This document shows positions 1 through 6,625 of a stretch of 7,528 bases of DNA, piece by piece. Source of the DNA: DAIRET01 sp036795455 (GTDB taxonomy: Bacteria; Bacteroidota; Ignavibacteria; Ignavibacteriales; Ignavibacteriaceae); the NCBI GenBank assembly GCA_036795455.1, contig DAIRET010000146.1, positions 1-7,528 of the forward strand. The letters are read 5' to 3'. The notes under the pieces are model-generated. The model did not search any database and was not told where the DNA came from. It saw only the letters and a program-made list of their open reading frames with translations. The translations under genes and the position numbers were made by a program. Position 1 is the first letter of the stretch, and each line of letters starts with the position of its first letter.

Positions 1-2567
1 ACCATTAATGTTCCTGCAACCGGGAAAGAAACCGTAGGAGCATGAAAACCGTAATCCATCAGTCTTTTTGCAATATCCTCGACTTCAAGATTAATAGTAT
101 GTTTGAATTCCCTCATATCAAAGATTAATTCGTGGGCTACCCTTCCTTTTTCACCGGTGTATAAAACCTTGTAATACGGTTGTAGTTTTGCCATAATATA
201 ATTCGCGTTTAATATTGCGTACAAACTCGAATTTTTTAATCCTTCAGCTCCAAGCATCTTTATATAACCGAGTGAAATTACAAGAATGTTCGCACTACCG
301 TAATGTGATGCTGCAACCGGACCTATTCCTTTTTCATTATTATCCGATTGAATTGGATGAGTCGGTAAAAACTGTTTTAAGTGCTCTGCAACGCAGATTG
401 GTCCCATTCCCGGACCGCCTCCGCCATGTGGAATTGCAAATGTTTTGTGCAAATTCAGATGGCATACATCAGCACCAATAAAACCGGGGCTTGTAAACCC
501 GACCTGTGCATTCATGTTAGCACCGTCCATATAAACCTGTCCGCCGTTGTTATGGATAATATTACAAATCTCCACTATGTTTTCTTCAAATACACCATGA
601 GTAGAGGGATAAGTAACCATTAAAGCGGCAAGGTTCTCTTTATTCTGCTCTGCTTTCAGTTTCAAATCATTTATATCAATATTCCCTTTTGCATCGCAAT
701 TAACAACAACAACTTTCATACCTGCCATAACTGCACTCGCCGGATTTGTTCCATGCGCTGAACTAGGAATTAATACTACAGTACGTTTTTGCTCGTTACG
801 TGAAATATGGTATTCCCTTATCACCATCAAACCGGCGTACTCACCTTGAGCACCTGAGTTCGGTTGAAAAGAGATACCCGAAAAACCTGTTATTTCAAGA
901 AGACTTTTACCGAGTTCATTAACTATTATATCATAACCTTCCGTTTGTTCTTTAGGTGCAAACGGATGGATATTTGTTAATCCCGGTAATGTGATAGATA
1001 ACATTTCCGAAGCAGAGTTTAGTTTCATTGTACATGAACCAAGCGGAATCATTGATGCCGTTAATGATAAGTCTTTATTCTCCAATCTCTTCAAGTATCT
1101 CAACATTTCGGTTTCAGATTGGTATGAATTAAAAACCTGGTGCTGAAGAAATAATGATTCTCTTTTCAATTCTACTGGAATAATACTCTCTTTAGTATTA
1201 CTGAGTAGGTTAAACTTCTGATGATCAAATTTCTTTTTTGTACAAGTAGATAAAAGCCCAAGAATTTCAACAATATCAGAAACTTTAACAGCTTCGTGGA
1301 GTGAAATTCCGATTGCGTTTTCATCATACCTGAAATTTATCAATTTGCTTTCGGCTTCTTTTTTAATTGTTGGTAATAAATCCTTTTCAATCTGTATTTT
1401 CAAAGTATCGAAATAAGTCTTGTTTAACTGATTGATTCCAATCTCTTTCAACCCCCTGTCAAGAAGATTTGTCAAAGCATGAATTCTTTCACCAATTTTT
1501 TTAATCCCTTCGGGCCCATGATAAACGGCATACATACCGGCCATAATTGCGAGAAGCACCTGTGCAGTACAAATATTACTTGTAGCTTTTTCTCTCCGAA
1601 TATGTTGTTCCCTCGTTTGAAGTGCCATTCTAAGAGCATTATTTCCTTCGGCATCAATTGACATTCCGATAATTCTTCCGGGCACTATCCTCTTAAACTC
1701 ATCTTTCACAGCAAAGTAAGCTGCATGAGGACCTCCATAACCCATCGGTACTCCAAATCTCTGTGAAGAACCGACAGCAACATCGGCGCCCATCTCACCG
1801 GGTGGTGTAAGGATTGAAAGACTTAACAAATCAGCAGCCATTACAACATAAACACCATTCTGTTTAGCTGAATCAATAATCTTTTTATAATCAATAATTT
1901 CTCCATTAGAGTTAGGGTATTGAAGTAGTATTCCAAAATAACCTTCAGAAAAATCTATTGAATCATAATCTCCCGTTACTATCCGGATACCATGGGGAAT
2001 AGCCCTTGTTTCCATTACTTTTAGTGTTTGAGGGAATACATATTTATCAACGAAAAACTTTGTGAAATTTTTCTTATTTGATTTTGACGAAGCAAACAAC
2101 ATCAGCATTGCCTCGGCAGCAGCAGTTCCTTCATCCAGCAGGGATGCATTTGCAACGGGTAAAGCTGTTAAATCGCTTATCATTGTTTGAAAATTTAATA
2201 ATGCTTCCAGTCTACCCTGAGAAATCTCTGCCTGGTACGGTGTGTATTGTGTATACCAGCCCGGATTTTCAAGTATGTTTCTTTGAATTACCGGCGGCAA
2301 AATTGTCGGATAATACCCCATCCCGATATATGATTTAGCTATTATATTTTTCGAAGCGATTTCCCTGATATACTCAAGAAATTCATGTTCAGGCATCGGT
2401 TCATCAAGTGCGATTTCTTTTTTTAATCGAATGTCGGCTGGTATAGTCTCTTCAATTAGTTGCTCTACTGAATTAACACCGATTGTTTTCAGCATTTCTG
2501 TAGTTTCTTGACCGGCAGGTCCTATATGACGGTTTTCAAATTTGTCTGGAACATCAAACAATCCCAT
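1..2567 (-). CDS. gcvP: Glycine dehydrogenase (decarboxylating), P-protein, 3' end outside window
   Basis: PLP-dependent P-protein of the cytoplasmic glycine cleavage system. It decarboxylates glycine and passes the aminomethyl group to the lipoyl arm of GcvH. I translated the minus strand from the ATG at 2567-2565 and found one open frame of 855 codons to the left edge with no stop or frameshift. N-terminal half (P1-like): an NRHIGP motif near residue 12, YYPTILPP near 83-92, and a GYGGPHAAYF region near 275-285. C-terminal half (P2-like): GSCTMKLN near 510-517, AHGTNPASAVMAG near 600-613, DGANMNAQVG near 680, and the PLP-lysine motif NLHKTF with Lys708. The last visible residues (FPVAGTLMV) are a conserved stretch; family proteins of about 950 residues run roughly 100 further, so the gene is cut by the window rather than broken. 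It is a single fused chain, not the split GcvPA/GcvPB type. The ribosome binding site is GAGG six bases before ATG. No gcvT or gcvH is visible here. Confidence 0.97.
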   Translation of the reverse strand, partial: MGLFDVPDKFENRHIGPAGQETTEMLKTIGVNSVEQLIEETIPADIRLKKEIALDEPMPEHEFLEYIREIASKNIIAKSYIGMGYYPTILPPVIQRNILENPGWYTQYTPYQAEISQGRLEALLNFQTMISDLTALPVANASLLDEGTAAAEAMLMLFASSKSNKKNFTKFFVDKYVFPQTLKVMETRAIPHGIRIVTGDYDSIDFSEGYFGILLQYPNSNGEIIDYKKIIDSAKQNGVYVVMAADLLSLSILTPPGEMGADVAVGSSQRFGVPMGYGGPHAAYFAVKDEFKRIVPGRIIGMSIDAEGNNALRMALQTREQHIRREKATSNICTAQVLLAIMAGMYAVYHGPEGIKKIGERIHALTNLLDRGLKEIGINQLNKTYFDTLKIQIEKDLLPTIKKEAESKLINFRYDENAIGISLHEAVKVSDIVEILGLLSTCTKKKFDHQKFNLLSNTKESIIPVELKRESLFLQHQVFNSYQSETEMLRYLKRLENKDLSLTASMIPLGSCTMKLNSASEMLSITLPGLTNIHPFAPKEQTEGYDIIVNELGKSLLEITGFSGISFQPNSGAQGEYAGLMVIREYHISRNEQKRTVVLIPSSAHGTNPASAVMAGMKVVVVNCDAKGNIDINDLKLKAEQNKENLAALMVTYPSTHGVFEENIVEICNIIHNNGGQVYMDGANMNAQVGFTSPGFIGADVCHLNLHKTFAIPHGGGGPGMGPICVAEHLKQFLPTHPIQSDNNEKGIGPVAASHYGSANILVISLGYIKMLGAEGLKNSSLYAILNANYIMAKLQPYYKVLYTGEKGRVAHELIFDMREFKHTINLEVEDIAKRLMDYGFHAPTVSFPVAGTLM

Positions 2568-2573
2568 AAATAT

Positions 2574-2577
2574 CCTC
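2574..2577 (-). promoter_or_regulatory. Ribosome binding site of gcvP
   Basis: The minus strand reads TTGAGGATATTTATG. GAGG lies six bases before the ATG, which is good spacing. The adjoining NRHIGP-type N-terminus starts where the family normally starts, so this site fixes the gcvP start. Confidence 0.7.
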
Positions 2578-2581
2578 AATA

Positions 2582-2615
2582 ATAATAAACAGTTTAAATT
2601 TCGTTTTCAAATCTA
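2582..2615 (-). promoter_or_regulatory. Candidate promoter elements for gcvP
   Basis: Two overlapping readings are possible on the minus strand. (a) A sigma70-like pair: TTGAAA at 2610-2605, a 17-base spacer, then TATTAT at 2587-2582. This would place the transcript start close to the ribosome binding site and leave a leader of only about 8-10 bases. (b) A Bacteroidota-type -7 box (consensus TAnnTTTG), TAGATTTG at 2615-2608. This would give a more usual leader of about 35 bases, but I see no convincing -33 TTTG at the expected distance upstream. The region is very AT-rich, so chance matches are likely. The elements suggest, but do not prove, that gcvP is transcribed separately from rnc. Confidence 0.35.
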
Positions 2616-2638
2616 AGAATTAAAGGAATAAAATAATA

Positions 2639-2649
2639 ACCTGGCAGGT
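2639..2649. repeat. 11-base perfect palindrome upstream of gcvP
   Basis: The sequence ACCTGGCAGGT is two 5-base arms around one central base. It stands out as a GC-rich patch in an otherwise AT-rich 111-base gap between rnc and gcvP. It lies about 25-50 bases upstream of the candidate promoter elements, so it could be an operator-type binding site. It is too short, and has no following T-run, to be an intrinsic terminator. A chance palindrome is possible. Confidence 0.3.
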
Positions 2650-2678
2650 GTTAAGAGACACGATTGAGAGAAAAAAAC

Positions 2679-3443
2679 TCAGTTCCCGTTTGAAGGTACG
2701 ATTCGTTTTTTTAATTTGTAAAAAGCTTCTTTTGCTGCTTCCTGTTCCGCTGTTTTTTTATTCCTGCCTTTACCGACTCCAAGTGCTTCATCGGATACTA
2801 ATACCTGGATAGTAAACCAGCGTTCATGTTCCGGTCCTTCTTCTTTAATAACTTCATACTTCGGCATTTCCAACCTTGCTGCCTGTGTTAGTTCAAGCAG
2901 TTGACTTTTATAATTATCATCAACAAGGTGCAAACCCATTTTTAAGTTAGGAGCAGTTATGTACATATCAATAAACTTTCGAACTGTTTCGAGTCCGGAG
3001 TCAAGATATACTGCGCCAATTAAAGCTTCAAGTGCATCAGATAAAATTGTTTTAATCCCGATATTAGCCGAAGCAAGTAATTCATTACTTATGAAAAGAT
3101 AATGAATAAGATTAATCCTTACTGCAGCATCGTAAAGAGTATTTTTATTCACAAAATTTGCACGAATCTTAGTTAAATATCCCTCATCTTTTTCTTTAAA
3201 ACTATTGAACAAAGCTTCGGCAACACAGAAACCTAAAACAGCATCGCCAAGAAATTCAAGTCTTTCGTTGGATTGTTTAAACCTTTTATGATCCAACGCC
3301 GAGCGGTGAGTTAATGCTTCAATAAAATATTGAGGATTTTTTATTTTCTCTCCGATTAACTCTTCAAGTAACCTTAAATTCTTCTTTGTAAGAAGTTTTA
3401 CCGAAGAGGATTTCCTCAGAATATCGGATATAAACTTAAACAC
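2679..3443 (-). CDS. rnc: Ribonuclease III
   Basis: Double-strand-specific endoribonuclease that processes rRNA precursors and some mRNAs in the cytoplasm. The protein is 254 residues, somewhat longer than the E. coli enzyme because of an extra N-terminal stretch of roughly 20 residues. The RNase III domain covers about residues 20-165 and contains the signature NERLEFLGD at 59-67. Metal-binding acidic residues E60, E63, D67, D136 and E139 match E. coli E38, E41, D45, D114 and E117. A double-stranded-RNA binding domain follows at about 177-246, ending in the typical KKTAEQEAAKEAFYKL helix. The start codon is GTG (3443-3441), supported by GAGGAA five bases upstream. It begins 2 bases after the fabF stop, so it is almost certainly translated from the fab transcript. 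No T-run terminator hairpin is obvious after its stop. Confidence 0.97.
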   Translation of the reverse strand: MFKFISDILRKSSSVKLLTKKNLRLLEELIGEKIKNPQYFIEALTHRSALDHKRFKQSNERLEFLGDAVLGFCVAEALFNSFKEKDEGYLTKIRANFVNKNTLYDAAVRINLIHYLFISNELLASANIGIKTILSDALEALIGAVYLDSGLETVRKFIDMYITAPNLKMGLHLVDDNYKSQLLELTQAARLEMPKYEVIKEEGPEHERWFTIQVLVSDEALGVGKGRNKKTAEQEAAKEAFYKLKKRIVPSNGN

Positions 3444-3445
3444 TT

Positions 3446-4693
3446 TTATTCCTCAAACTTTTTGAAAAGCAACGAGGCATTATGCCCGCCGAACCCGAAA
3501 GTATTATTAATGGCAGCATTAATTCTCTTTTCGGTTTTTCTATTAGGTGAATAGTTAAGGTCGCATTCAGGGTCGGGTGTGTCGTGATTAATAGTCGGAG
3601 GAACCACATCATTTTTTACAGATAAAGCAGTAGCAATTGCCTCAATTGCACCTGCAGCCCCTAATAAATGCCCTGTCATAGATTTTACGGAACTGATAAC
3701 CAATTTATAAGCGTGATCTCCGAAAACGGTTTTAATAGCTTTAGTTTCTGTTACATCGTTTAAAAGTGTAGACGTCCCGTGAGCATTTATATAATCAATA
3801 TCAGTTATTTGTAGCCCGGCATCTGCAATAGATACCTTCATTGATCTTACAGCCCCGTTTCCGTCCGGGTCCGGAGCCGTTACATGAAATCCATCGCCGG
3901 TCAAACCGATACCGGCCAACTCGCAATAGATTTTGGCTCCTCTATTTTTTGCGTGATTTAATTCTTCAAGGATAAGAGTTCCGGCTCCTTCACCAAGAAC
4001 GAAACCATTCCTATCTTTGTCGAAAGGTCTTGATGCCTCTTTGTACCTGTCATTCCATGTAGATATGGCTCGCATTGCATTAAACCCACCGATTCCAAGT
4101 TCAGTAATCGCTGCTTCGGAACCGCCGCAAAACATCAAATCCGCACTTCCTCTTTGAATCAACATAAAAGCATCGGCAATTGAATGTGATGATGTTGCAC
4201 ATGCAGAAGTAGTTGAGTAATTCGGACCCTTCAATTTATATTTAATCGAGATATACCCGCCGGCAATATCAGCAATCATCATAGTTATAAAAAAGGGACT
4301 GAATTTACGGGGGTCTTTTGTTTCGAAAAAGGTTTTGCACTGTTCTTGTAAAGATTTGATTCCGCCGATTCCCGAACCGTAAATAATACCGAATCTTTCG
4401 AGGTTTATTTTTTCAAGATTAATTTCGGAATCAACTAACGCTAATTCCGCACTTGAAAGCGCGTACTGAGTAAACAGGTCATAGCGGTTGAGTGATTTTT
4501 TATCAATATAAAGTAAAGGATCGAAGTTTTTTACTTCGGCAGCGAACTTTGTATTAAAATTAGACGTATCGAAACGGGTAATTAAATCTACCCCGTTTTT
4601 ACCGGCGAGCAAGCCATTCCAATACTCATTTACATCATTACCTATTGGAGTAATTGCACCAACCCCGGTAACTACCACTCGTTTTTTATTCAT
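3446..4693 (-). CDS. fabF: 3-oxoacyl-ACP synthase II (beta-ketoacyl-ACP synthase II)
   Basis: Elongating condensing enzyme of type II fatty-acid synthesis. It joins acyl groups with malonyl-ACP, releasing CO2. The protein is 415 residues, normal for FabF, with a thiolase fold. The start MNKKRVVVTGVGAITPIG is the classical KAS II N-terminus. The catalytic set is complete: Cys165 in TTSACATSS, His305 in NAHGTST, Lys337 and His342 in SSVKSMTGH, each offset by two from E. coli C163, H303, K335 and H340. The C-terminal glycine-rich NNTFGFGGHN loop is present. The Cys-His-His set places it in the KAS I/II class rather than FabH. The ATG is preceded by AAAGGG at five bases and, further up, by a long T-rich tract. 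It follows acpP after 128 bases that hold a strong hairpin, so its expression may be partly uncoupled from acpP. Confidence 0.97.
   Translation of the reverse strand: MNKKRVVVTGVGAITPIGNDVNEYWNGLLAGKNGVDLITRFDTSNFNTKFAAEVKNFDPLLYIDKKSLNRYDLFTQYALSSAELALVDSEINLEKINLERFGIIYGSGIGGIKSLQEQCKTFFETKDPRKFSPFFITMMIADIAGGYISIKYKLKGPNYSTTSACATSSHSIADAFMLIQRGSADLMFCGGSEAAITELGIGGFNAMRAISTWNDRYKEASRPFDKDRNGFVLGEGAGTLILEELNHAKNRGAKIYCELAGIGLTGDGFHVTAPDPDGNGAVRSMKVSIADAGLQITDIDYINAHGTSTLLNDVTETKAIKTVFGDHAYKLVISSVKSMTGHLLGAAGAIEAIATALSVKNDVVPPTINHDTPDPECDLNYSPNRKTEKRINAAINNTFGFGGHNASLLFKKFEE
3449..3454 (-). promoter_or_regulatory. Ribosome binding site of rnc inside the fabF 3' end
   Basis: GAGGAA on the minus strand is also the last two fabF codons (Glu-Glu). 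It lies five bases before the GTG start of rnc. The position supports the GTG start and suggests that rnc translation is coupled to fabF. Confidence 0.65.
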
Positions 4694-4767
4694 ACAAACC
4701 CTTTAAGAAAAAAAAGAAAAACAGTGAATAAATGGAGGATAAAATACACTTATAAAGATTTTGTAGT

Positions 4768-4801
4768 AAGGGGGAAACAAGTAGAACCTGCTAACCCCCT
4801 C
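4768..4801 (-). promoter_or_regulatory. GC-rich hairpin between acpP and fabF
   Basis: In the minus-strand RNA, AGGGGG (4800-4795) can pair with CCCCCU (4774-4769). Inside this stem CAGG pairs with CUUG around a UUCUA loop, with a few mismatched bases in between. The outer pair 4801:4768 is a G-U wobble. The element stands out in an AT-rich gap. No T-run follows it on either strand, so it does not look like a normal intrinsic terminator. It could stabilise the 3' end of acpP mRNA, mark a processing site (RNase III is encoded two genes downstream), or lower read-through into fabF. Function is inferred; the pairing is read directly. Confidence 0.5.
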
Positions 4802-4821
4802 AAAAACAAATAAAAAAAGGA

Positions 4822-5055
4822 TTAACCTAATTTCTCTGTAAGATATTTAACTGCGTCTCCAACAGTCCCGATTTTTTCAGCATCTTCATCAGGAATAGAA
4901 ATATTGAAAGCGCTTTCAAAACCCATTACAAGTTCAACTATATCGAGAGAATCAGCTCCTAAATCGTTAGTAAAAGAAGCTTCCGGTGTAATTTGTGATT
5001 CTTCAACGCCGAGCTTATCGATGATGATTTCTTTTACTTTTACTTCAACGTCCAT
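4822..5055 (-). CDS. acpP: Acyl carrier protein
   Basis: Small acidic carrier that holds growing acyl chains on a 4'-phosphopantetheine arm and presents them to FabD, FabF and FabG. The protein is 77 residues, the family norm. The attachment serine is Ser36 in GADSLD, followed by the recognition helix DIVELVMGFESAF and the conserved IPDEDAEKI segment. Acidic residues dominate helix II, as expected for docking to partner enzymes. The start is fixed by a strong AAGGAG seven bases before ATG, the clearest ribosome binding site in the window, which fits the high expression usual for ACP. It lies 41 bases after fabG and 128 bases before fabF. Compared with the common ELVMALEEEF form, this one reads ELVMGFESAF, a mild variation. 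Confidence 0.98.
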   Translation of the reverse strand: MDVEVKVKEIIIDKLGVEESQITPEASFTNDLGADSLDIVELVMGFESAFNISIPDEDAEKIGTVGDAVKYLTEKLG

Positions 5056-5062
5056 TATATAT

Positions 5063-5068
5063 CTCCTT
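5063..5068 (-). promoter_or_regulatory. Strong ribosome binding site of acpP
   Basis: AAGGAG on the minus strand lies seven bases before the acpP ATG. A near-perfect Shine-Dalgarno sequence here argues that the organism uses Shine-Dalgarno initiation, unlike many Bacteroidia. Confidence 0.8.
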
Positions 5069-5074
5069 AAATTT

Positions 5075-5094
5075 ATGATTAATTAATGATTAAT
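5075..5094. repeat. Short direct repeat in the fabG-acpP gap
   Basis: ATGATTAAT occurs at 5075-5083 and again at 5086-5094 with two bases between. It sits in the 41-base gap just upstream of the acpP ribosome binding site on the transcribed strand. It may be no more than low-complexity AT sequence; a role in mRNA or in binding a regulator is speculation. Confidence 0.35.
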
Positions 5095-5096
5095 TT

Positions 5097-5834
5097 TTAC
5101 ATTGTCATTCCGCCGTCAACACAAATAACTTGACCGGTAATGTAGTTTGCCTTTTCCGATGCGAGGAAAGCTACAATACCAGCAATTTCTTCCGGCTGTG
5201 ATCCTCTTTTAAGAGGAATTAAGTCCAACAAAGCTTTTTGTTGTTCTTCGTTTAATTTGTCAGTCATATTTGTAACTACAAATCCCGGCGCTACACTATT
5301 GACTGTAATGTTTCTACCAGCAAGCTCTTTTGCAACTGATTTGGTAAAACCGATTAATCCTGCTTTTGATGCCGCATAATTAGATTGTCCTGCGTTACCT
5401 ATCACTCCAACTACTGAACTTATGTTTATAATCTTCCCGCTTTTTTGTTTTATCATTGCTTTCGAAACAGCACGGGTGGTAATAAAAGCCCCTTTAAGGT
5501 TCACTGCAATTACTGCATCCCAATCTTCTTCAGTCATCCTTAATAATAGTTTATCTCTCGTTATCCCGGCATTGTTCACCAAAACATCAACTCTGCCGAA
5601 TTCTTTTACTATTTCATCAATTGTTGATTCCGTAGCTTTGAAATCGGTAATGTCAACACTTTTTGAAGATAGTTTGCCTTCCCCTCTTACTGAGTTTTTG
5701 TAATCTTCAAAATCCTCAGGGAAGAATTTATCAATAATAACTACGTTAGCTCCATCTTTAAGAAATTCGCTTGCAATAGCTCTGCCAATACCTCTGGCTC
5801 CACCTGTAATTACCGATACTTTGTCTTTTAACAT
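5097..5834 (-). CDS. fabG: 3-oxoacyl-ACP reductase FabG (canonical copy)
   Basis: Short-chain dehydrogenase/reductase that reduces 3-ketoacyl-ACP to 3-hydroxyacyl-ACP. With the ATG at 5834-5832 it has 245 residues, the usual FabG length. An upstream in-frame TTG at 5852 has no ribosome binding site and would add six atypical residues, so I prefer the ATG, which has AAAAGAG four bases before it. The cofactor loop is TGGARGIG (10-17), then NNAG (87-90), Asn112, catalytic Ser140, Tyr153 and Lys157 (YAASK). The C-terminus ICVDGGMTM is typical. Arg174 matches the ACP-contact Arg172 of E. coli FabG, and Lys131 replaces Arg129. Asp35 stands at the end of the second beta strand (VVIID), where an acidic residue usually favours NADH over NADPH in this superfamily. 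It lies between the fabG paralogue and acpP. Confidence 0.93.
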   Translation of the reverse strand: MLKDKVSVITGGARGIGRAIASEFLKDGANVVIIDKFFPEDFEDYKNSVRGEGKLSSKSVDITDFKATESTIDEIVKEFGRVDVLVNNAGITRDKLLLRMTEEDWDAVIAVNLKGAFITTRAVSKAMIKQKSGKIINISSVVGVIGNAGQSNYAASKAGLIGFTKSVAKELAGRNITVNSVAPGFVVTNMTDKLNEEQQKALLDLIPLKRGSQPEEIAGIVAFLASEKANYITGQVICVDGGMTM

Positions 5835-5870
5835 TAAACTCTTTTCTTTCAATTTATTGTTCGTATATTT

Positions 5871-6620
5871 TTATTCTCTTTTCAACTGTGCAGCCTCTAC
5901 TACAAAGGTCTGTCCCGTTATAAAATCCGCTTCATCCGAAGCAAGAAACGTAACCATTTCAGCTACTTTGCTCGGTTTGGCAGCTTTTCTTTTCATTCCC
6001 GCATTCATAATAGCATGGAGTTGTTTTTCGTTCAATTTTTCAGTCATTTCGGTTTCGATTAAACCCGGAGCAACTACATTCACCGTTATATTTCGCGAAG
6101 CAACTTCCTTTGCAAGGGATTTGGAAAATCCTATTACCGCAGCTTTTGAGGCAACGTAATTCGACTGCCCTGCATTCCCTATTAAACCAAGCACTGAAGA
6201 AATGTTCACTATTCTTCCATAATGCTGCCCTGTCATCAACTTCAATGCTGATTTTGAATAGTTAAAAACGCTCTTTAAGTTACTACTGATTACCGAATCA
6301 AAATCATGTTCGGACATCCAGGCAATTAAATTATCTTTAGTAATCCCCGCATTATTTACTAAAATATCCAAACCGCCGAATTTTTCCAAAGCATAATTAA
6401 CTGTTTTTTCGGCATCGGAATAACTTGAAGCATCAGCTTTAATTCCGAAAACCTGCAATCCTATTGATTTCGCTTCTTCCTCAAGTTTTTTAGCAGCACT
6501 TTCGGAACTTTGATAAGTAAATATAACTTTACAACCGTGAACTGCAAAATTAAAAACAATTGCTTTACCAATCCCCCTTGACCCGCCGGTTACAATTGCT
6601 CTTTTATTTTTAAGTTTCAT
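5871..6620 (-). CDS. FabG-like short-chain reductase (divergent second copy)
   Basis: FabG-family short-chain dehydrogenase/reductase of 249 residues, adjacent to the canonical fabG and clearly its paralogue (shared SSVxGxIGNAGQSNY and NITVN segments). TGGSRGIG (11-18), NNAG (89-92), Asn114, Ser142, Tyr155 and Lys159 are all present, so it should be catalytically active. The position equal to Asp35 of the neighbour is Tyr36, followed by Gln-Ser-Ser, more like NADPH-using FabG proteins. Differences from canonical FabG: the LLLRM segment reads LIAWM, the ACP-contact Arg129 equivalent is His133 (Arg176 is kept), and the tail reads FVVEAAQLKRE instead of a VxGGMxM ending. It may reduce 3-ketoacyl-ACP with altered substrate or partner preference, or a different 3-keto substrate. 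The start ATG has AGGA only two bases upstream, overlapping the stop of the DUF3109 gene. Confidence 0.85.
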   Translation of the reverse strand: MKLKNKRAIVTGGSRGIGKAIVFNFAVHGCKVIFTYQSSESAAKKLEEEAKSIGLQVFGIKADASSYSDAEKTVNYALEKFGGLDILVNNAGITKDNLIAWMSEHDFDSVISSNLKSVFNYSKSALKLMTGQHYGRIVNISSVLGLIGNAGQSNYVASKAAVIGFSKSLAKEVASRNITVNVVAPGLIETEMTEKLNEKQLHAIMNAGMKRKAAKPSKVAEMVTFLASDEADFITGQTFVVEAAQLKRE

Positions 6621-6625
6621 ATTCC

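Noticed and set aside
215..2338. Plus-strand open frames at 215-481, 381-623, 1479-1661 and 2078-2338, and a minus-strand frame at 1472-1657
   Set aside because: All lie inside the gcvP coding frame, which is open throughout and matches the family along its length. The short frames resemble no known protein and lack ribosome binding sites.
1..2567. gcvP as a truncated pseudogene
   Set aside because: The frame is intact for 855 codons and stops only because the window ends, in the middle of a conserved motif. All key residues seen are present.
2568..2678. Glycine riboswitch upstream of gcvP
   Set aside because: The gap is only 111 bases and AT-rich, and I see none of the GC-rich multi-helix structure expected of a glycine aptamer.
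4800..4835. T-rich run just after the acpP stop as an intrinsic terminator
   Set aside because: The only stem before it is about three base pairs (AGG with CCT) with mismatches beyond, too weak to call a terminator.
5832..5852. Upstream TTG start for the canonical fabG, adding six residues
   Set aside because: There is no ribosome binding site before the TTG, and FabG proteins normally start just before the KDKVSVITGG segment, where an ATG exists.
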